Shown: positions 7,305-15,938, numbered from the stretch's first letter. The stretch: 64,000 bases of DNA from Haliea sp963974125 (GCA_963974125.1 CAXBCH010000001.1:124001-188000), one strand, 5' to 3'. The notes: generated by a model not told the origin, from the sequence alone. Numbers and translations: made by a program.

Positions 7305-8716
7305 CAGTGGTGTCTCCCATGGTGCTGGTGCTGTTCATGTTGTTCCGGTGTCTGCTCGCTGTTCTCGGGAGGGGCAATTGCTGACACATCCAGCTGGCCC
7401 GAGCCCGCTGGAGTTGCAGCGCGTCCCGCCGTGCTCGCGAGCTCTACCTGCTGGTGCCAGTAATCCCCGAGCGTGGCGACATGCTCGCGCCAGGCGTTGA
7501 GTTCGGCCTGTTTGCTGGCGAGCAGGTTGAATACGCCATCGAGCATGAAATTGACGCGGTCCTGGCGTGCAGCGACCTCCTCCGCCAACGCTGGCAGGAG
7601 CGCTTTCTCCCTGATCTCTATCGCGGCCCTGATCCGGGACAGCGCTTCCAGATGCAGGCGCAACTGCCGCGGCAGCTGGTCGCGCAGGGTCGCCTCCCTT
7701 GCTGCCAGCAGCTCCAGTTCTGCGGCCAATGCCAGCCGGGTCCCCGCGTTTCGGTGCCAAAGCGGCAAGCGGAAAGCGAGTTCGGGTCCTGTTGCCCGCT
7801 CGTCGCCAGCACGCTCATGCTCCACCCCGACCTCCGCATCGTCCAGCCAGCTCTCCCCTCTGGCGTTGTCACTCACGCTCAACAATCGCTGTCGCTCCCA
7901 GGCCAGTCTTTGCAGCTCGGGATGTGTATCCAGCACTTGCGCGATCAGTTGCTTGGAATCGGGCTCTTCAGCCGCTGGCAGTGGCAACGAGGCAGGTACC
8001 GTCCAGTCCTCATGGGGCAGCGCCAGTTGCTGTGCGAGCAGGATTCGAGCCCGGTCCCGCTGGCGCTCGGCGTCCAGCAGCTCGAGGCGAGCCTCAGCGG
8101 CGCCGCGCGCGAGTTCAGCGCGCTGCAGCGGTGTGATATTGCCGGCGGCATCGAAGCGAGTGCCCAGTTCGTCGGCCCACAGGGCAGTGTCGGAAGCGCG
8201 GGCCTGCACCTGCAATCCCTGCTCCGCAGTCACCAGGGCATACCAGGCTGCCTCGGTGTCCAGAGCCAGTTGCTGCAGGGTATCGGCCAGTGACAAGACA
8301 GCGAGCTCGTAATCGGCCGCGGCTATCCGCTGGCGCGCGGGTCGCAGCATCACAGCCGCCAGGCTCTGCGCCAGACCCAGCGTCAGCTCGTTGCTGCCGC
8401 CGCTGACATCAAGCCAACTCAGGGACAGGCTCGGGTTGAGCAGTTCACTGGCGCGAACGACATCGGCGGCGGCGATATCGAGGCGCGCATACTCGGCCCT
8501 GACCGAAGGGTGGAACAGGATGGCTGCCCGGACCGCCTGTGCTCGCGTCAGCTCGCCCCGGAACCGGTCCCGGGTGACACTGGTATCCAGCCCGCGGGCC
8601 AGAAGCACTTCCCGCGCCCGCTCTGCCCCATGGTCCGGTGGCTGGCTGGCGCATGCCGCCAGCATCACCAGCACCAGCGCCAGCCCGAGACGGCGGGCGC
8701 AGTTTGCGTATTTCAT
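7304..8716 (-). CDS. TolC-family outer membrane efflux lipoprotein
   Basis: About 470 residues with long alternating helical repeats rich in Ala, Leu, Glu and Gln, as in TolC/CusC outer-membrane factors (LGLAQSLAAVMLRPARQRIAAA region; duplicated helical hairpins). The start at 8716 has GGAG 9 bases upstream and gives a lipoprotein signal peptide ending LAAC, which fits the lipidated OMF subgroup; an upstream in-frame codon at 8755 would add 13 residues before the signal and is less likely. No RND pump or adaptor is adjacent. Together with the multicopper oxidase and the small Cys/His-rich protein, a role in copper export or tolerance is inferred. Confidence 0.85.
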   Translation of the reverse strand: MKYANCARRLGLALVLVMLAACASQPPDHGAERAREVLLARGLDTSVTRDRFRGELTRAQAVRAAILFHPSVRAEYARLDIAAADVVRASELLNPSLSLSWLDVSGGSNELTLGLAQSLAAVMLRPARQRIAAADYELAVLSLADTLQQLALDTEAAWYALVTAEQGLQVQARASDTALWADELGTRFDAAGNITPLQRAELARGAAEARLELLDAERQRDRARILLAQQLALPHEDWTVPASLPLPAAEEPDSKQLIAQVLDTHPELQRLAWERQRLLSVSDNARGESWLDDAEVGVEHERAGDERATGPELAFRLPLWHRNAGTRLALAAELELLAAREATLRDQLPRQLRLHLEALSRIRAAIEIREKALLPALAEEVAARQDRVNFMLDGVFNLLASKQAELNAWREHVATLGDYWHQQVELASTAGRAATPAGSGQLDVSAIAPPENSEQTPEQHEQHQHHGRHH

Positions 8717-8776
8717 CTGTGAGTTCTCCAGCTGTAGAGATTGATCCCTGCGCATGTGCCAGGGATGTCAGGTACA

Positions 8777-9148
8777 TCAGGCTGGAGTGTGCGCGGGCGG
8801 TCTGAGCAATGGCAGCGGGTGTGGGTTCAGCGGGCCGGCAACGATACTGCCGGAGGCCACGCGACCGGGTGGCAGTGATGCGGCGGGTGCGGCTGTCAGG
8901 GGCAGCGCAACAGCGGCACAGGCCAGCTTGCAGGCAAGGTCGCAGCCGTTGCAGTCTCCCGATGCCTGCAGTTCGTGGCTGGCATGCTGGCCCTTGCCGC
9001 TTGTGTGATGCTGCGTGGAGGTGCCGGAATCTGCTGTTGTGGCAGCCGCCGGCTCACAGTGCTGGTGCTGCCCCGCCGAGACGCCGACAGGCAGTACCAG
9101 TAACAACGCGAGCAAAAGGCGGAGTATCATGCGGGAATGATAGCGCAT
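8777..9148 (-). CDS. Small exported Cys/His-rich protein, putative copper-associated
   Basis: A 123-residue protein with an N-terminal signal peptide (MILRLLLALLLVLPVGVSAG, starting at residue 7) and a short mature part holding HQHCEP, several His residues and a CNGCDLACKLAC cluster. The tail is Pro-rich. I do not recognise the family. The clustered Cys and His and its position as first gene of the oxidase/outer-membrane-factor operon suggest a periplasmic copper sensor, chaperone or scavenger. GAGAG lies 8 bases before the ATG at 9148. A 60-bp gap separates it from the next gene. The product could also be a small lipid-anchored or processed peptide. Confidence 0.65.
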   Translation of the reverse strand: MRYHSRMILRLLLALLLVLPVGVSAGQHQHCEPAAATTADSGTSTQHHTSGKGQHASHELQASGDCNGCDLACKLACAAVALPLTAAPAASLPPGRVASGSIVAGPLNPHPLPLLRPPAHTPA

Positions 9149-9193
9149 TCAGCAGCTCTCTTACAGTCGACCCGGCTTCGGCCCCTCTAACGC

Positions 9194-9961
9194 ATGGATA
9201 TGCTGCCGTCACTGTTGCCTCCAGCACTGGAACCGTGGGCGGCCATGGTGCTGGTCCTGTGTTCGGTTCTCGCCTCGATGATCACCGCCAGCCTCGGGGC
9301 GGGTGGGGGCCTGTTGCTGCTGTTGCTGCTGGCGTTGTGGTTGCCGCCGGCAGCTCTGATCCCGGTTCACGGCATTGTCCAGCTTGGCTCCAATAGCGGC
9401 AGGGTACTACTGACCTGGCGCCACATCGACTGGCGCCTGATAGCGTTCTTTGCGCCGGGAGTCGTCGCAGGTGCGCTGCTCGCAGCGTGGCTGCTGGTTG
9501 AGCTGCCAGAGTGGCTCTGGCAGCTGACGATCGCCTGCTTTGTCCTGTATCTGTGCTGGGGACCGCGCCTGCCCCGACTGGCCCTGGGCGTGACCGGCAC
9601 CTTTGTGGCGGCGGCGCTGACGAGTTTTGCCAGCATGTTTGTCGGCGCCACCGGGCCTCTGGTTGCGGCATTTGTGAAACAGGTCCATAGCGACCGTTTT
9701 GCCACTGTTGCGACTTTTTCTGTGGCGATGACGTTGCAGCACGCGCCCAAGGCGCTGGTATTCGGGTTTGCGGGCTTTGTCTTTCTGGATTGGCTGGCCT
9801 TTATCGCGGTAATGATCAGCGCCGGGCTGGTGGGTACCTGGATCGGTATCCACCTGCTGCACTATATCAGTGACCGCCGCTTCGCCGTGGCGCTGAACCT
9901 GTTGCTGACGTTGCTGGCCATGCGCCTGTTGTGGCAGGCAGCTGCGGGATTCGTCGATTGA
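9194..9961 (+). CDS. TauE/SafE family membrane permease
   Basis: A 255-residue polytopic membrane protein of the TauE/SafE (sulfite exporter / anion permease) family. Visible features are the N-terminal repeat segment ASLGAGGGLLLLLLLALWLP, the conserved PVHGIVQLGSNSGR-like loop, and a second repeat with SFASMFVGATGPLVAAF. Seven or eight transmembrane helices are apparent. Family members move sulfite, sulfoacetate or other small organic anions, but substrate cannot be predicted. It is divergent from the Cys/His-rich protein gene, 45 bp apart. No good Shine-Dalgarno sequence precedes the ATG; the ATG at 9200 is an alternative start. Confidence 0.85.
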   Translation: MDMLPSLLPPALEPWAAMVLVLCSVLASMITASLGAGGGLLLLLLLALWLPPAALIPVHGIVQLGSNSGRVLLTWRHIDWRLIAFFAPGVVAGALLAAWLLVELPEWLWQLTIACFVLYLCWGPRLPRLALGVTGTFVAAALTSFASMFVGATGPLVAAFVKQVHSDRFATVATFSVAMTLQHAPKALVFGFAGFVFLDWLAFIAVMISAGLVGTWIGIHLLHYISDRRFAVALNLLLTLLAMRLLWQAAAGFVD

Positions 9962-9982
9962 AGCCGCTCTCTGCCCCTGTAT

Positions 9983-10396
9983 TCAGGAGTCTGCTGCAGT
10001 AAACAGCAGGCGCGTGGCGCCGCTATCGTCGATCACATCGAACACCGGCCGCAATGCCATGCCGATGCGCATGGCACCCGGTTCCACCCCGACCAGCGCG
10101 CTGTTCATGTTGAAGCCCTCCGCCAGGGTCACGATCGCAAGGTTCTGAGGTGCCGGCCGCGCGAACTCGGGCAGGGTGGGAATGCGCGCCAGGGTGAAAC
10201 TGCAGAGGGTGGCTTGCCCTGAAATCTCTGTCCAGGTCAGCGCGACCGAGCAGCATTGCGGGCAGTGCCGGCGCGGGTAGAAGACCCAGCTGCCGCAGTG
10301 GTCGCAGCGGGGAACGAGGATACGCCGATCCCGCAGGCCGTCCCAGAACGGCTTGCTGATGCTAGTCGGGCGGGGTACCGGTTGCTGCATGATCAT
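9983..10396 (-). CDS. DUF35 OB-fold/zinc-ribbon protein (acyl-CoA associated)
   Basis: A 137-residue protein with an N-terminal rubredoxin-like zinc ribbon (C31-x2-C34 and C45-x2-C48) followed by a C-terminal OB-fold, the DUF35 architecture. DUF35 proteins are small partners of thiolase-like enzymes; for example ChsH2 DUF35 supports the Ltp2 aldolase in steroid side-chain cleavage. The start at 10396 was chosen because it gives the usual DUF35 N-terminus and overlaps the thiolase stop codon as ATGA, a translational coupling signature. The longer open frame upstream lies wholly inside the thiolase gene and is a shadow. Confidence 0.88.
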   Translation of the reverse strand: MIMQQPVPRPTSISKPFWDGLRDRRILVPRCDHCGSWVFYPRRHCPQCCSVALTWTEISGQATLCSFTLARIPTLPEFARPAPQNLAIVTLAEGFNMNSALVGVEPGAMRIGMALRPVFDVIDDSGATRLLFTAADS

Positions 10397-11604
10397 GCCC
10401 CCACCAGGATCAGGGCGCCCTGCTCGCTCATGACCCCGCCGGTTCCGGAGACAAAGGCGGTGTCGTGCAACGGCAGCTGCCGGGCACCGGCCCGTCCGCG
10501 GATCTGGGTGACGGCCTCGATCAGCTGCGACATGCCCCCGGCGGTGCCTGCCTGCCCGAAGGACAGCTGCCCGCCGTGGGTGTTCAGCGGGAAATCTCCC
10601 CGCCAGGTCAGGTCGTGCTCGCGCAGGAACGCCATGCCCTCGCCCTTGGCGCAAAAGCCGGCATCTTCCAGACTCAGCAACACGGTGATGGTATAGCAGT
10701 CATAGATCTGGGCCATGTGCATGTCGGCGGGCTGCAGGCCGGACATGGCAAAGGCGCGCCGGGCTGCGGCCGCGATCGGGGTCACGGTCATGTCCCGCGC
10801 GTAGCTCGGGGACTTGAAATCCAGTTGCTCGCCACAGCCGCGAATGGCCACCGGTCGCTGCGCGCAGTTGCGGGCAATGTCGCCGCTGGCGACAATGAAA
10901 GCCGCGCCCCCGGCCACCGGCATGACGATTTCCAGCAAACGCAACGGATCCGCCACCAGCTTGCTGGCAAGGACGTCGTCGATGGTCAGCGGCTGGCCAT
11001 AAAACAGCGCCTCGGGGTTGGCCTGTGCGTTGCTGCGCTGGGCAACCGCGATTGTGGCCATGGCAACCGGGTCGTAGCCATGGCGATGGGCGTACTGCTG
11101 GGCAATCATGGCATAGCCGGTATTCTGGCCGACATGGCCATAAGGGATGTCGAACTCGGCCTCGGGTGCGCCGTAGTGATTGCTGTGGGCGCCGAAGCGC
11201 ATGGCCAGGGCGCGGGCGGCAGGGTCTGCATCGGGGTCTTCGGGCGCCAGGCGCGCGGGCAGCACGCAGAGCACGGCGCGGCACAGCCCCAGCTCGATCG
11301 CTGCGGCGGCGCGCCAGGCCATGGCCACCGCGCTGGTGCCGCCGAGATCGACGACTTCGGCGAAGCTGAGCCTGATCCCGAGGTACTCTGCGACTACCGC
11401 CGGCACGAACGCCGAGGCCTCGTTGAAGTGGGCGCCGTTGACTGCCAGGCCATCCAGGTCCTGCAACCCCAGGCCGGCATCCGCCAGCGCCTGGCCCGCG
11501 AGATCGGCAATCTGCTGCAGATGGAACATCCGCGGCGCGGTCGCGTATTTCTCGGGTCTGTATTGTGCGCAGCCAACGATGGCTGCCTGTCCTCTGAGTC
11601 CCAC
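10393..11604 (-). CDS. Thiolase-superfamily protein (SCP2/Ltp-type thiolase or aldolase)
   Basis: A 403-residue thiolase-fold protein of the lipid-transfer/SCP2 subgroup. It has the N-terminal AAIVGCAQY strand, VDLGGTSAVAMAWRAAAAIE, the IYDCYTITVLLSLEDAGF segment and a thiolase-type NTHGGQLSFGQ near the C-terminus. In place of the usual nucleophilic cysteine motif (CxSG) it has LGGTSA, so it lacks the classical acyl-accepting Cys. This, together with the coupled DUF35 gene, resembles Ltp2-like retro-aldolases more than degradative thiolases. The likely substrate is a branched or steroid-like acyl-CoA; that is inference. The gene is divergent from nrdJ. Confidence 0.85.
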   Translation of the reverse strand: MGLRGQAAIVGCAQYRPEKYATAPRMFHLQQIADLAGQALADAGLGLQDLDGLAVNGAHFNEASAFVPAVVAEYLGIRLSFAEVVDLGGTSAVAMAWRAAAAIELGLCRAVLCVLPARLAPEDPDADPAARALAMRFGAHSNHYGAPEAEFDIPYGHVGQNTGYAMIAQQYAHRHGYDPVAMATIAVAQRSNAQANPEALFYGQPLTIDDVLASKLVADPLRLLEIVMPVAGGAAFIVASGDIARNCAQRPVAIRGCGEQLDFKSPSYARDMTVTPIAAAARRAFAMSGLQPADMHMAQIYDCYTITVLLSLEDAGFCAKGEGMAFLREHDLTWRGDFPLNTHGGQLSFGQAGTAGGMSQLIEAVTQIRGRAGARQLPLHDTAFVSGTGGVMSEQGALILVGA

Positions 11605-11930
11605 GGGCGTCCCTTGTCAATCCTGGTGGGCCGATGATGCGGCAGAACGCAGCCGGGTAAAACGTCGCGCCCCGGACAGCCATAGGAAATTTGCAACTGG
11701 CTCGGGCGGGTAAACCAGGGACGCCGGAGACATCGCGGCGGGCAGCGGGTTGGGCGTTTTCTTGATCCTGCGCATGGCAATATCGGGCGCCGGTGTTACC
11801 GGGGCCGGACCCGACACAATATCTGGTAGGCCCAGGGCAAAAAAAGCCCGGCATGTGGTTGTCCGGCTTGCCACCGGCGGGGACCTTCGCGCACACTAGG
11901 ACGGGTCTGCAGGTCACGGGAGCAAGAGTC
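11605..11930. other. Divergent intergenic region upstream of nrdJa
   Basis: About 325 bp separate the thiolase and nrdJa starts. It contains GGGC-A7-GCCC at 11835-11849, which is not a terminator on either strand. The nrdJa reading frame remains open upstream to 11793, but residues before 11931 do not look like ribonucleotide reductase. No cobalamin riboswitch box could be recognised. Confidence 0.4.
11814..11829. promoter_or_regulatory. Possible NrdR box upstream of nrdJa
   Basis: ACACAATATCTGGTAG matches 12 of 16 positions of the NrdR box ACACWATATATWGTGT, and only its left half well. A second CAATATC lies at 11778-11784, 39 bp away, whereas tandem NrdR boxes usually sit a whole number of helix turns apart. 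NrdR is the ATP/dATP-sensing repressor of ribonucleotide reductase genes. The call is tentative. Confidence 0.3.
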
Positions 11931-14900
11931 ATGGGGGAAGTCGTCAAGGCTTTGCACACGGTAGTCGATATTGGCCTGCAGGATGCCTCGCTGGATATCT
12001 GGGACCGGAAATATCGCCTCCAGGATCGCGCCGGCAAGCCGGTTGATCGCGATATCGCGGACACCCTGAAACGGGTCGCCCGCGCCCTGTCCGAGGTCGA
12101 GGAAACCGACAGCGCCCGCAAGCAGTGGTACCAGCGTTTCCTTTGGGCCCTGCAGAACGGCGCGCTGCCCGCGGGCCGGATCATTTCCAACGCCGGGGCG
12201 GAGGCCTGGAAACCGTCTACCTCGACCATCAATTGCACGGTCTCGGGTACCATCACCGATTCCATGGACGACATCCTGCAGAAGAACCACGAGGCCGGCA
12301 TGACCCTCAAGGCCGGCTGTGGCATCGGCTATGAGTTCTCCACCCTGCGGCCGCGGGGCGCCTACGTCAGCGGTGCCGGCGCCTATACCTCCGGGCCGCT
12401 GTCGTTCATGGATATCTACGACAAGATGTGTTTTACCGTGTCCTCGGCCGGCGGGCGCCGCGGCGCCCAGATGGGCACCTTTGACATCCATCACCCGGAT
12501 GTCATGGACTTCATTCGCGCCAAGCGCGAAGACGGTCGCCTGCGGCAGTTCAACCTGAGCCTGCTGATCACCGACGAATTCATTGAGGCCGTGAAGAGCG
12601 ACGCGGACTGGTCGCTGAGCTTCCCGGTGACCGCCAGGGAAGTAGAGGAATCGGGCATGGACCTGGCCAATGACCCGCTGGTGCTCTGGCGCGCGTTCCC
12701 GGTCACCAAGGGCTATGTCAGCAATGAACGTGGCGAGGTTGCCTGCAGGGTCTACAAGACAGTGCCGGCGCGCAGGCTGTGGGACATGATCATGGCTTCC
12801 ACCTACGATTTTGCCGAGCCGGGTTTCATCCTCATCGACCGGGTCAACCAGATGAACAACAACTGGTGGCAGGAGAACATCCGCGCGACCAACCCCTGCG
12901 TCACGGCCGACACCTGGGTGCAGACTGCCGATGGTCCGCGGCAGGTTGCGGACCTGATCGGCCAGCCCTTCCGCGCCCGTGTGGATGGCCGCGACCATGC
13001 TACAGGCGCTGAAGGCTTCTTTCGCACGGCAACCAAAGCCGTCCTGCGGCTGCAGACTCGCGAAGGTCCCGCCCTGCGGCTTACTGCTGACCATCGCGTG
13101 CGGCGGGTATCCGCCCTCACCCGCTGGCGTTTGGAAACCGAGTGGTGCGAGGCGGGCGCGCTGCGAGCTGGCGACCAGGTTTTGCTCAACGACCATCGCA
13201 GCGGCGCCAATTGGCAGGGTGCATACTCCCGGGACGAAGGCTATCTGATCGGGCTGCTACTTGGCGATGGCACGCTGAAGGCCGACAAGGCGGTACTGTC
13301 TGTCTGGCCGCGGCCCCTGGCGGTCAATGAGGGTGGTACTGGAGACGGTGTCGAGGGTGTTATGGCGGCGGCGTTGGCGGCCGCACGCAGCCTGCCCCAT
13401 CGGGCAGACTTCGCCGGCTGGCAAAAAGTGGCCGGGCGCGACGAGTACCGCCTGGCCACCGGCGCCCTGCGCCAGCTGGCGCTGGAGCTCGGCATGGCGC
13501 CGGGAAACAAGACCCTCACACCGCGGGCGGAGGCTTCCTCCAGCGAGTTTCACTGCGGCCTGTTGCGGGGGCTGTTCGACGCCGACGGATCGGTGCAGGG
13601 CTCGCAGGAGAAAGGCGTCAGCGTGCGTCTTGCCCAGTCCGATATGGCGACCCTCGAAGCGGCACAGCGAATGTTGCTGCGCCTGGGCATCAACTCGACG
13701 CTGTACCGCGAGCGGCGCAAGGCCGGTGCAGCACTGCTGCCCGACGGCCGTGGCAGCAGAGCGACCTTTGCCACCCGTGCACAACACGAATTGGTCATCA
13801 GTGGCGCCAACCTGGTTGGATATGCCGGGCGCATAGGGTTTGCCGATACCGCCAAGCAGGCGCGACTGGACGCCGCGTTGGCGGGTTACTCCCGCAGCCT
13901 GAACCGGGAGCGGTTTGTGGCCACGGTAGCCTCTGTCGAACCGGACGGCGTCGAGGACGTCTACGATGTGCAGGTTCCCGGCATCAATACCTTCGACGGC
14001 AATGGTCTGCACGCCCACAACTGCGGCGAACAACCGCTGCCCCCCTACGGCAGCTGCCTGCTGGGCTCCATCAACCTGACCCGGCTGGTGCTGGACCCGT
14101 TTACCGACAAGGCCCGCTTCGACTGGGATCGCTACCGCGAGGTGGTCGCCGTGTTCACCCGCATGCTCGACAACGTGGTGGAAATCAACGGCCTGCCGCT
14201 GGAGCAGCAGCGCCATGAAATCATGCACAAGCGTCGCCACGGCATGGGTTTTCTGGGCCTGGGCTCCACCATCACCATGCTGGGCATGTGCTACGGCGAC
14301 GAGGCCTCGGTGGAGTTCACCGAGGAAGTATCCCGGGAAATGGCCCTGGTGGGCTGGCAGCAGGGCATTGCCCTGGCCGAGGAGAAGGGGCCGGCGCCGA
14401 TCATGGAGGAGCTGTTCGAGGTGACCCCGGAAATGCTGGCGGCGCGACCGGAAATGGCGCGGGACGGCGTCAGCGTCGGCGGCCGCCTGCCCGGCAGGGT
14501 GTTGCACGCGCGCTACAGCCGCTACATGCAGCGGGTGGCGGAGGTTGCACCGGAACTGGTGGAGGAACTGGCAGCCAAAGGTTCCCGCTTCACCCACCAT
14601 TCATCCATCGCCCCCACCGGCACCATCTCCCTGTCGCTGGCCAATAATGCCAGCAATGGCATCGAGCCCAGCTTCGCTCACCACTACGCGCGCAATGTGA
14701 TTCGCGAGGGCCGCAAGAGCAAGGAGAAGGTCGATGTGTTTTCCTTTGAGCTGCTGGCCTACCGCAGCCTGGTGAATCCGCGGGCGATGCCCTATAGCGA
14801 ACACGAAGAAGAAAAGCTGCCCGACTATTTCATCGTCGCCGACAGCGTGAGCCCCAAACAGCACGTGGATATCCAGGCGGCCGCCCAGAAGTGGGTGGAC

Positions 14901-15203
14901 TCCTCCATTTCCAAGACCGCCAATGTACCCACGGATTACCCCTTCGAGGATTTCAAGGATATCTATCTCTATGCCCACGCCAAGGGCCTCAAGGGTTGCA
15001 CTACCTTCCGCTTCAACCCGGAGGCCTTCCAGGGCGTACTGGTGAAGGAGCAGGACCTGGAAAACACGGTATACCAGTTTACCCTCGAGGATGGTTCCGT
15101 AGTGGAACTCAAAGGCAACCAGGAAGTGGAATACGACGGTGAGATGCACACGGCGGCGAACCTGTTCGATGCCCTGAAAGAAGGCTATTACGGCAAGTTC
15201 TGA
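11931..15203 (+). CDS. nrdJ: Adenosylcobalamin-dependent (class II) ribonucleotide reductase, large part NrdJa, intein-containing
   Basis: The precursor is 1090 residues; removing the intein (residues 323-697) leaves about 715, close to Pseudomonas NrdJa. It reduces ribonucleotides to deoxyribonucleotides using B12 and needs no oxygen. Supporting segments are the N-terminal LDIWDRKYRL, STINCTVSGTITDSMDD with one redox cysteine, KAGCGIGYEFSTLRPRG, NPCGEQPLPPYGSCLLGSIN (split by the intein; Cys of the N-x-C-x-E catalytic set), APTGTISLSLANNASNGIEP and KGCTTFRFNPE. The start at 11931 has GGGAG 8 bases upstream. Downstream nrdJb supplies the C-terminal cysteine domain. Activity depends on protein splicing, because the intein separates the active-site Asn from the catalytic Cys. 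Confidence 0.95.
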   Translation: MGEVVKALHTVVDIGLQDASLDIWDRKYRLQDRAGKPVDRDIADTLKRVARALSEVEETDSARKQWYQRFLWALQNGALPAGRIISNAGAEAWKPSTSTINCTVSGTITDSMDDILQKNHEAGMTLKAGCGIGYEFSTLRPRGAYVSGAGAYTSGPLSFMDIYDKMCFTVSSAGGRRGAQMGTFDIHHPDVMDFIRAKREDGRLRQFNLSLLITDEFIEAVKSDADWSLSFPVTAREVEESGMDLANDPLVLWRAFPVTKGYVSNERGEVACRVYKTVPARRLWDMIMASTYDFAEPGFILIDRVNQMNNNWWQENIRATNPCVTADTWVQTADGPRQVADLIGQPFRARVDGRDHATGAEGFFRTATKAVLRLQTREGPALRLTADHRVRRVSALTRWRLETEWCEAGALRAGDQVLLNDHRSGANWQGAYSRDEGYLIGLLLGDGTLKADKAVLSVWPRPLAVNEGGTGDGVEGVMAAALAAARSLPHRADFAGWQKVAGRDEYRLATGALRQLALELGMAPGNKTLTPRAEASSSEFHCGLLRGLFDADGSVQGSQEKGVSVRLAQSDMATLEAAQRMLLRLGINSTLYRERRKAGAALLPDGRGSRATFATRAQHELVISGANLVGYAGRIGFADTAKQARLDAALAGYSRSLNRERFVATVASVEPDGVEDVYDVQVPGINTFDGNGLHAHNCGEQPLPPYGSCLLGSINLTRLVLDPFTDKARFDWDRYREVVAVFTRMLDNVVEINGLPLEQQRHEIMHKRRHGMGFLGLGSTITMLGMCYGDEASVEFTEEVSREMALVGWQQGIALAEEKGPAPIMEELFEVTPEMLAARPEMARDGVSVGGRLPGRVLHARYSRYMQRVAEVAPELVEELAAKGSRFTHHSSIAPTGTISLSLANNASNGIEPSFAHHYARNVIREGRKSKEKVDVFSFELLAYRSLVNPRAMPYSEHEEEKLPDYFIVADSVSPKQHVDIQAAAQKWVDSSISKTANVPTDYPFEDFKDIYLYAHAKGLKGCTTFRFNPEAFQGVLVKEQDLENTVYQFTLEDGSVVELKGNQEVEYDGEMHTAANLFDALKEGYYGKF
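12897..14021 (+). other. Intein with LAGLIDADG homing endonuclease inside NrdJ
   Basis: A 375-residue in-frame insertion (precursor residues 323-697) interrupts NP|CGEQPLPPYGSC of the reductase. It starts with Cys1 (block A, CVTADTWV), has block B LRLTADHRV with the TxxH motif, two LAGLIDADG motifs (YLIGLLLGDGT around 13242-13274 and LLRGLFDADGS around 13561-13592) whose Asp residues are intact, and a block F/G ending VYDVQVPGINTFDGNGLHAHN, that is, penultimate His and terminal Asn. The +1 extein residue is Cys. All splicing residues are present, and the endonuclease looks unbroken, so the element may be mobile. The frame is open throughout. Confidence 0.95.
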
Positions 15204-15217
15204 GCCCGGAGAGAGCA

Positions 15218-15934
15218 ATGACGGTAAAAATTGGCAGCAAGATTGTCAGCTACAAGGTGCTGCAGCAGGGCGCCACCCCGGAACCGGTCGCCGGTGAGCA
15301 GGACGCGGTCCCCGCCAGCAATGTGGTGCACATGCACGAAGCCTTCCAGCGGCCTGAACGGCTGGTGGGCTCGACCTATAAAGTAAAGACGCCGATGTCG
15401 GAGCATGCCCTCTACATCACGGTGAACGATGTGATTCTCAACGAGGGTACCGAGCACGAGTTGCGGCGCCCTTTCGAGGTCTTTATCAACTCCAAGAACA
15501 TGGAGCACTTCCAGTGGGTGGTGGCGCTGACCCGGCTGATCTCGGCAGTCTTCCGCAAGGGTGGCGATGCCACCTTCCTGGTTGAAGAGTTGAAAGCGGT
15601 GTTCGACCCGCGCGGCGGCTACTTCAAGAAGGGCGGCGTGTTCATGCCCTCGATCGTCGCGGAAATCGGCTACGCGATCGAAGATCACATGAAGCACATT
15701 GGCCTGATAGAGTCGAAGCTGGACGAGCACCAGCAGAAATTCATCGACCAGAAACGCCGTGAACTCGCAGGCAGTGGGAATAGTGTGGAACCCGCTGGAG
15801 CGGAATCTCAGGAGGACGAGGACTCGCCGTTTCCGCCGGGCGCCAGCCTTTGCTACAAGTGCAGCACTCGCGCGGTGGTCCTGCTGGATGGCTGCATGAC
15901 CTGCCTGAACTGCGCAGACTCCAAGTGCGGGTAG
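15218..15934 (+). CDS. Class II ribonucleotide reductase accessory subunit NrdJb
   Basis: A 238-residue protein 14 bp after nrdJa, matching the NrdJb arrangement of Pseudomonas where class II reductase is encoded by two genes. The central part carries FEVFINSKNMEHFQWVVALTRL and HMKHIGLIES, the TSCPD-like domain. The C-terminus has a cysteine cluster C212-x2-C215-x10-C226-x2-C229-x2-C232 and C237, expected to bind zinc and/or re-reduce the active site of NrdJa through thioredoxin. It starts after GGAGAG spaced 6 bases from the ATG. It should be co-transcribed with nrdJa, and its function depends on it. Confidence 0.88.
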   Translation: MTVKIGSKIVSYKVLQQGATPEPVAGEQDAVPASNVVHMHEAFQRPERLVGSTYKVKTPMSEHALYITVNDVILNEGTEHELRRPFEVFINSKNMEHFQWVVALTRLISAVFRKGGDATFLVEELKAVFDPRGGYFKKGGVFMPSIVAEIGYAIEDHMKHIGLIESKLDEHQQKFIDQKRRELAGSGNSVEPAGAESQEDEDSPFPPGASLCYKCSTRAVVLLDGCMTCLNCADSKCG

Positions 15935-15938
15935 ACAC

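Noticed and set aside
11605..11930. Cobalamin riboswitch upstream of nrdJ
   Set aside because: B12-dependent reductase made this likely, but the B12-box-like conserved core and a usable P-stem layout could not be recognised in the 325 bp.
10700..12325. 541-codon open frame on the minus strand across the thiolase and nrdJ starts
   Set aside because: It is the shifted frame of the thiolase with an antisense stretch of nrdJ; the thiolase frame has recognisable motifs and the coupled DUF35 start.
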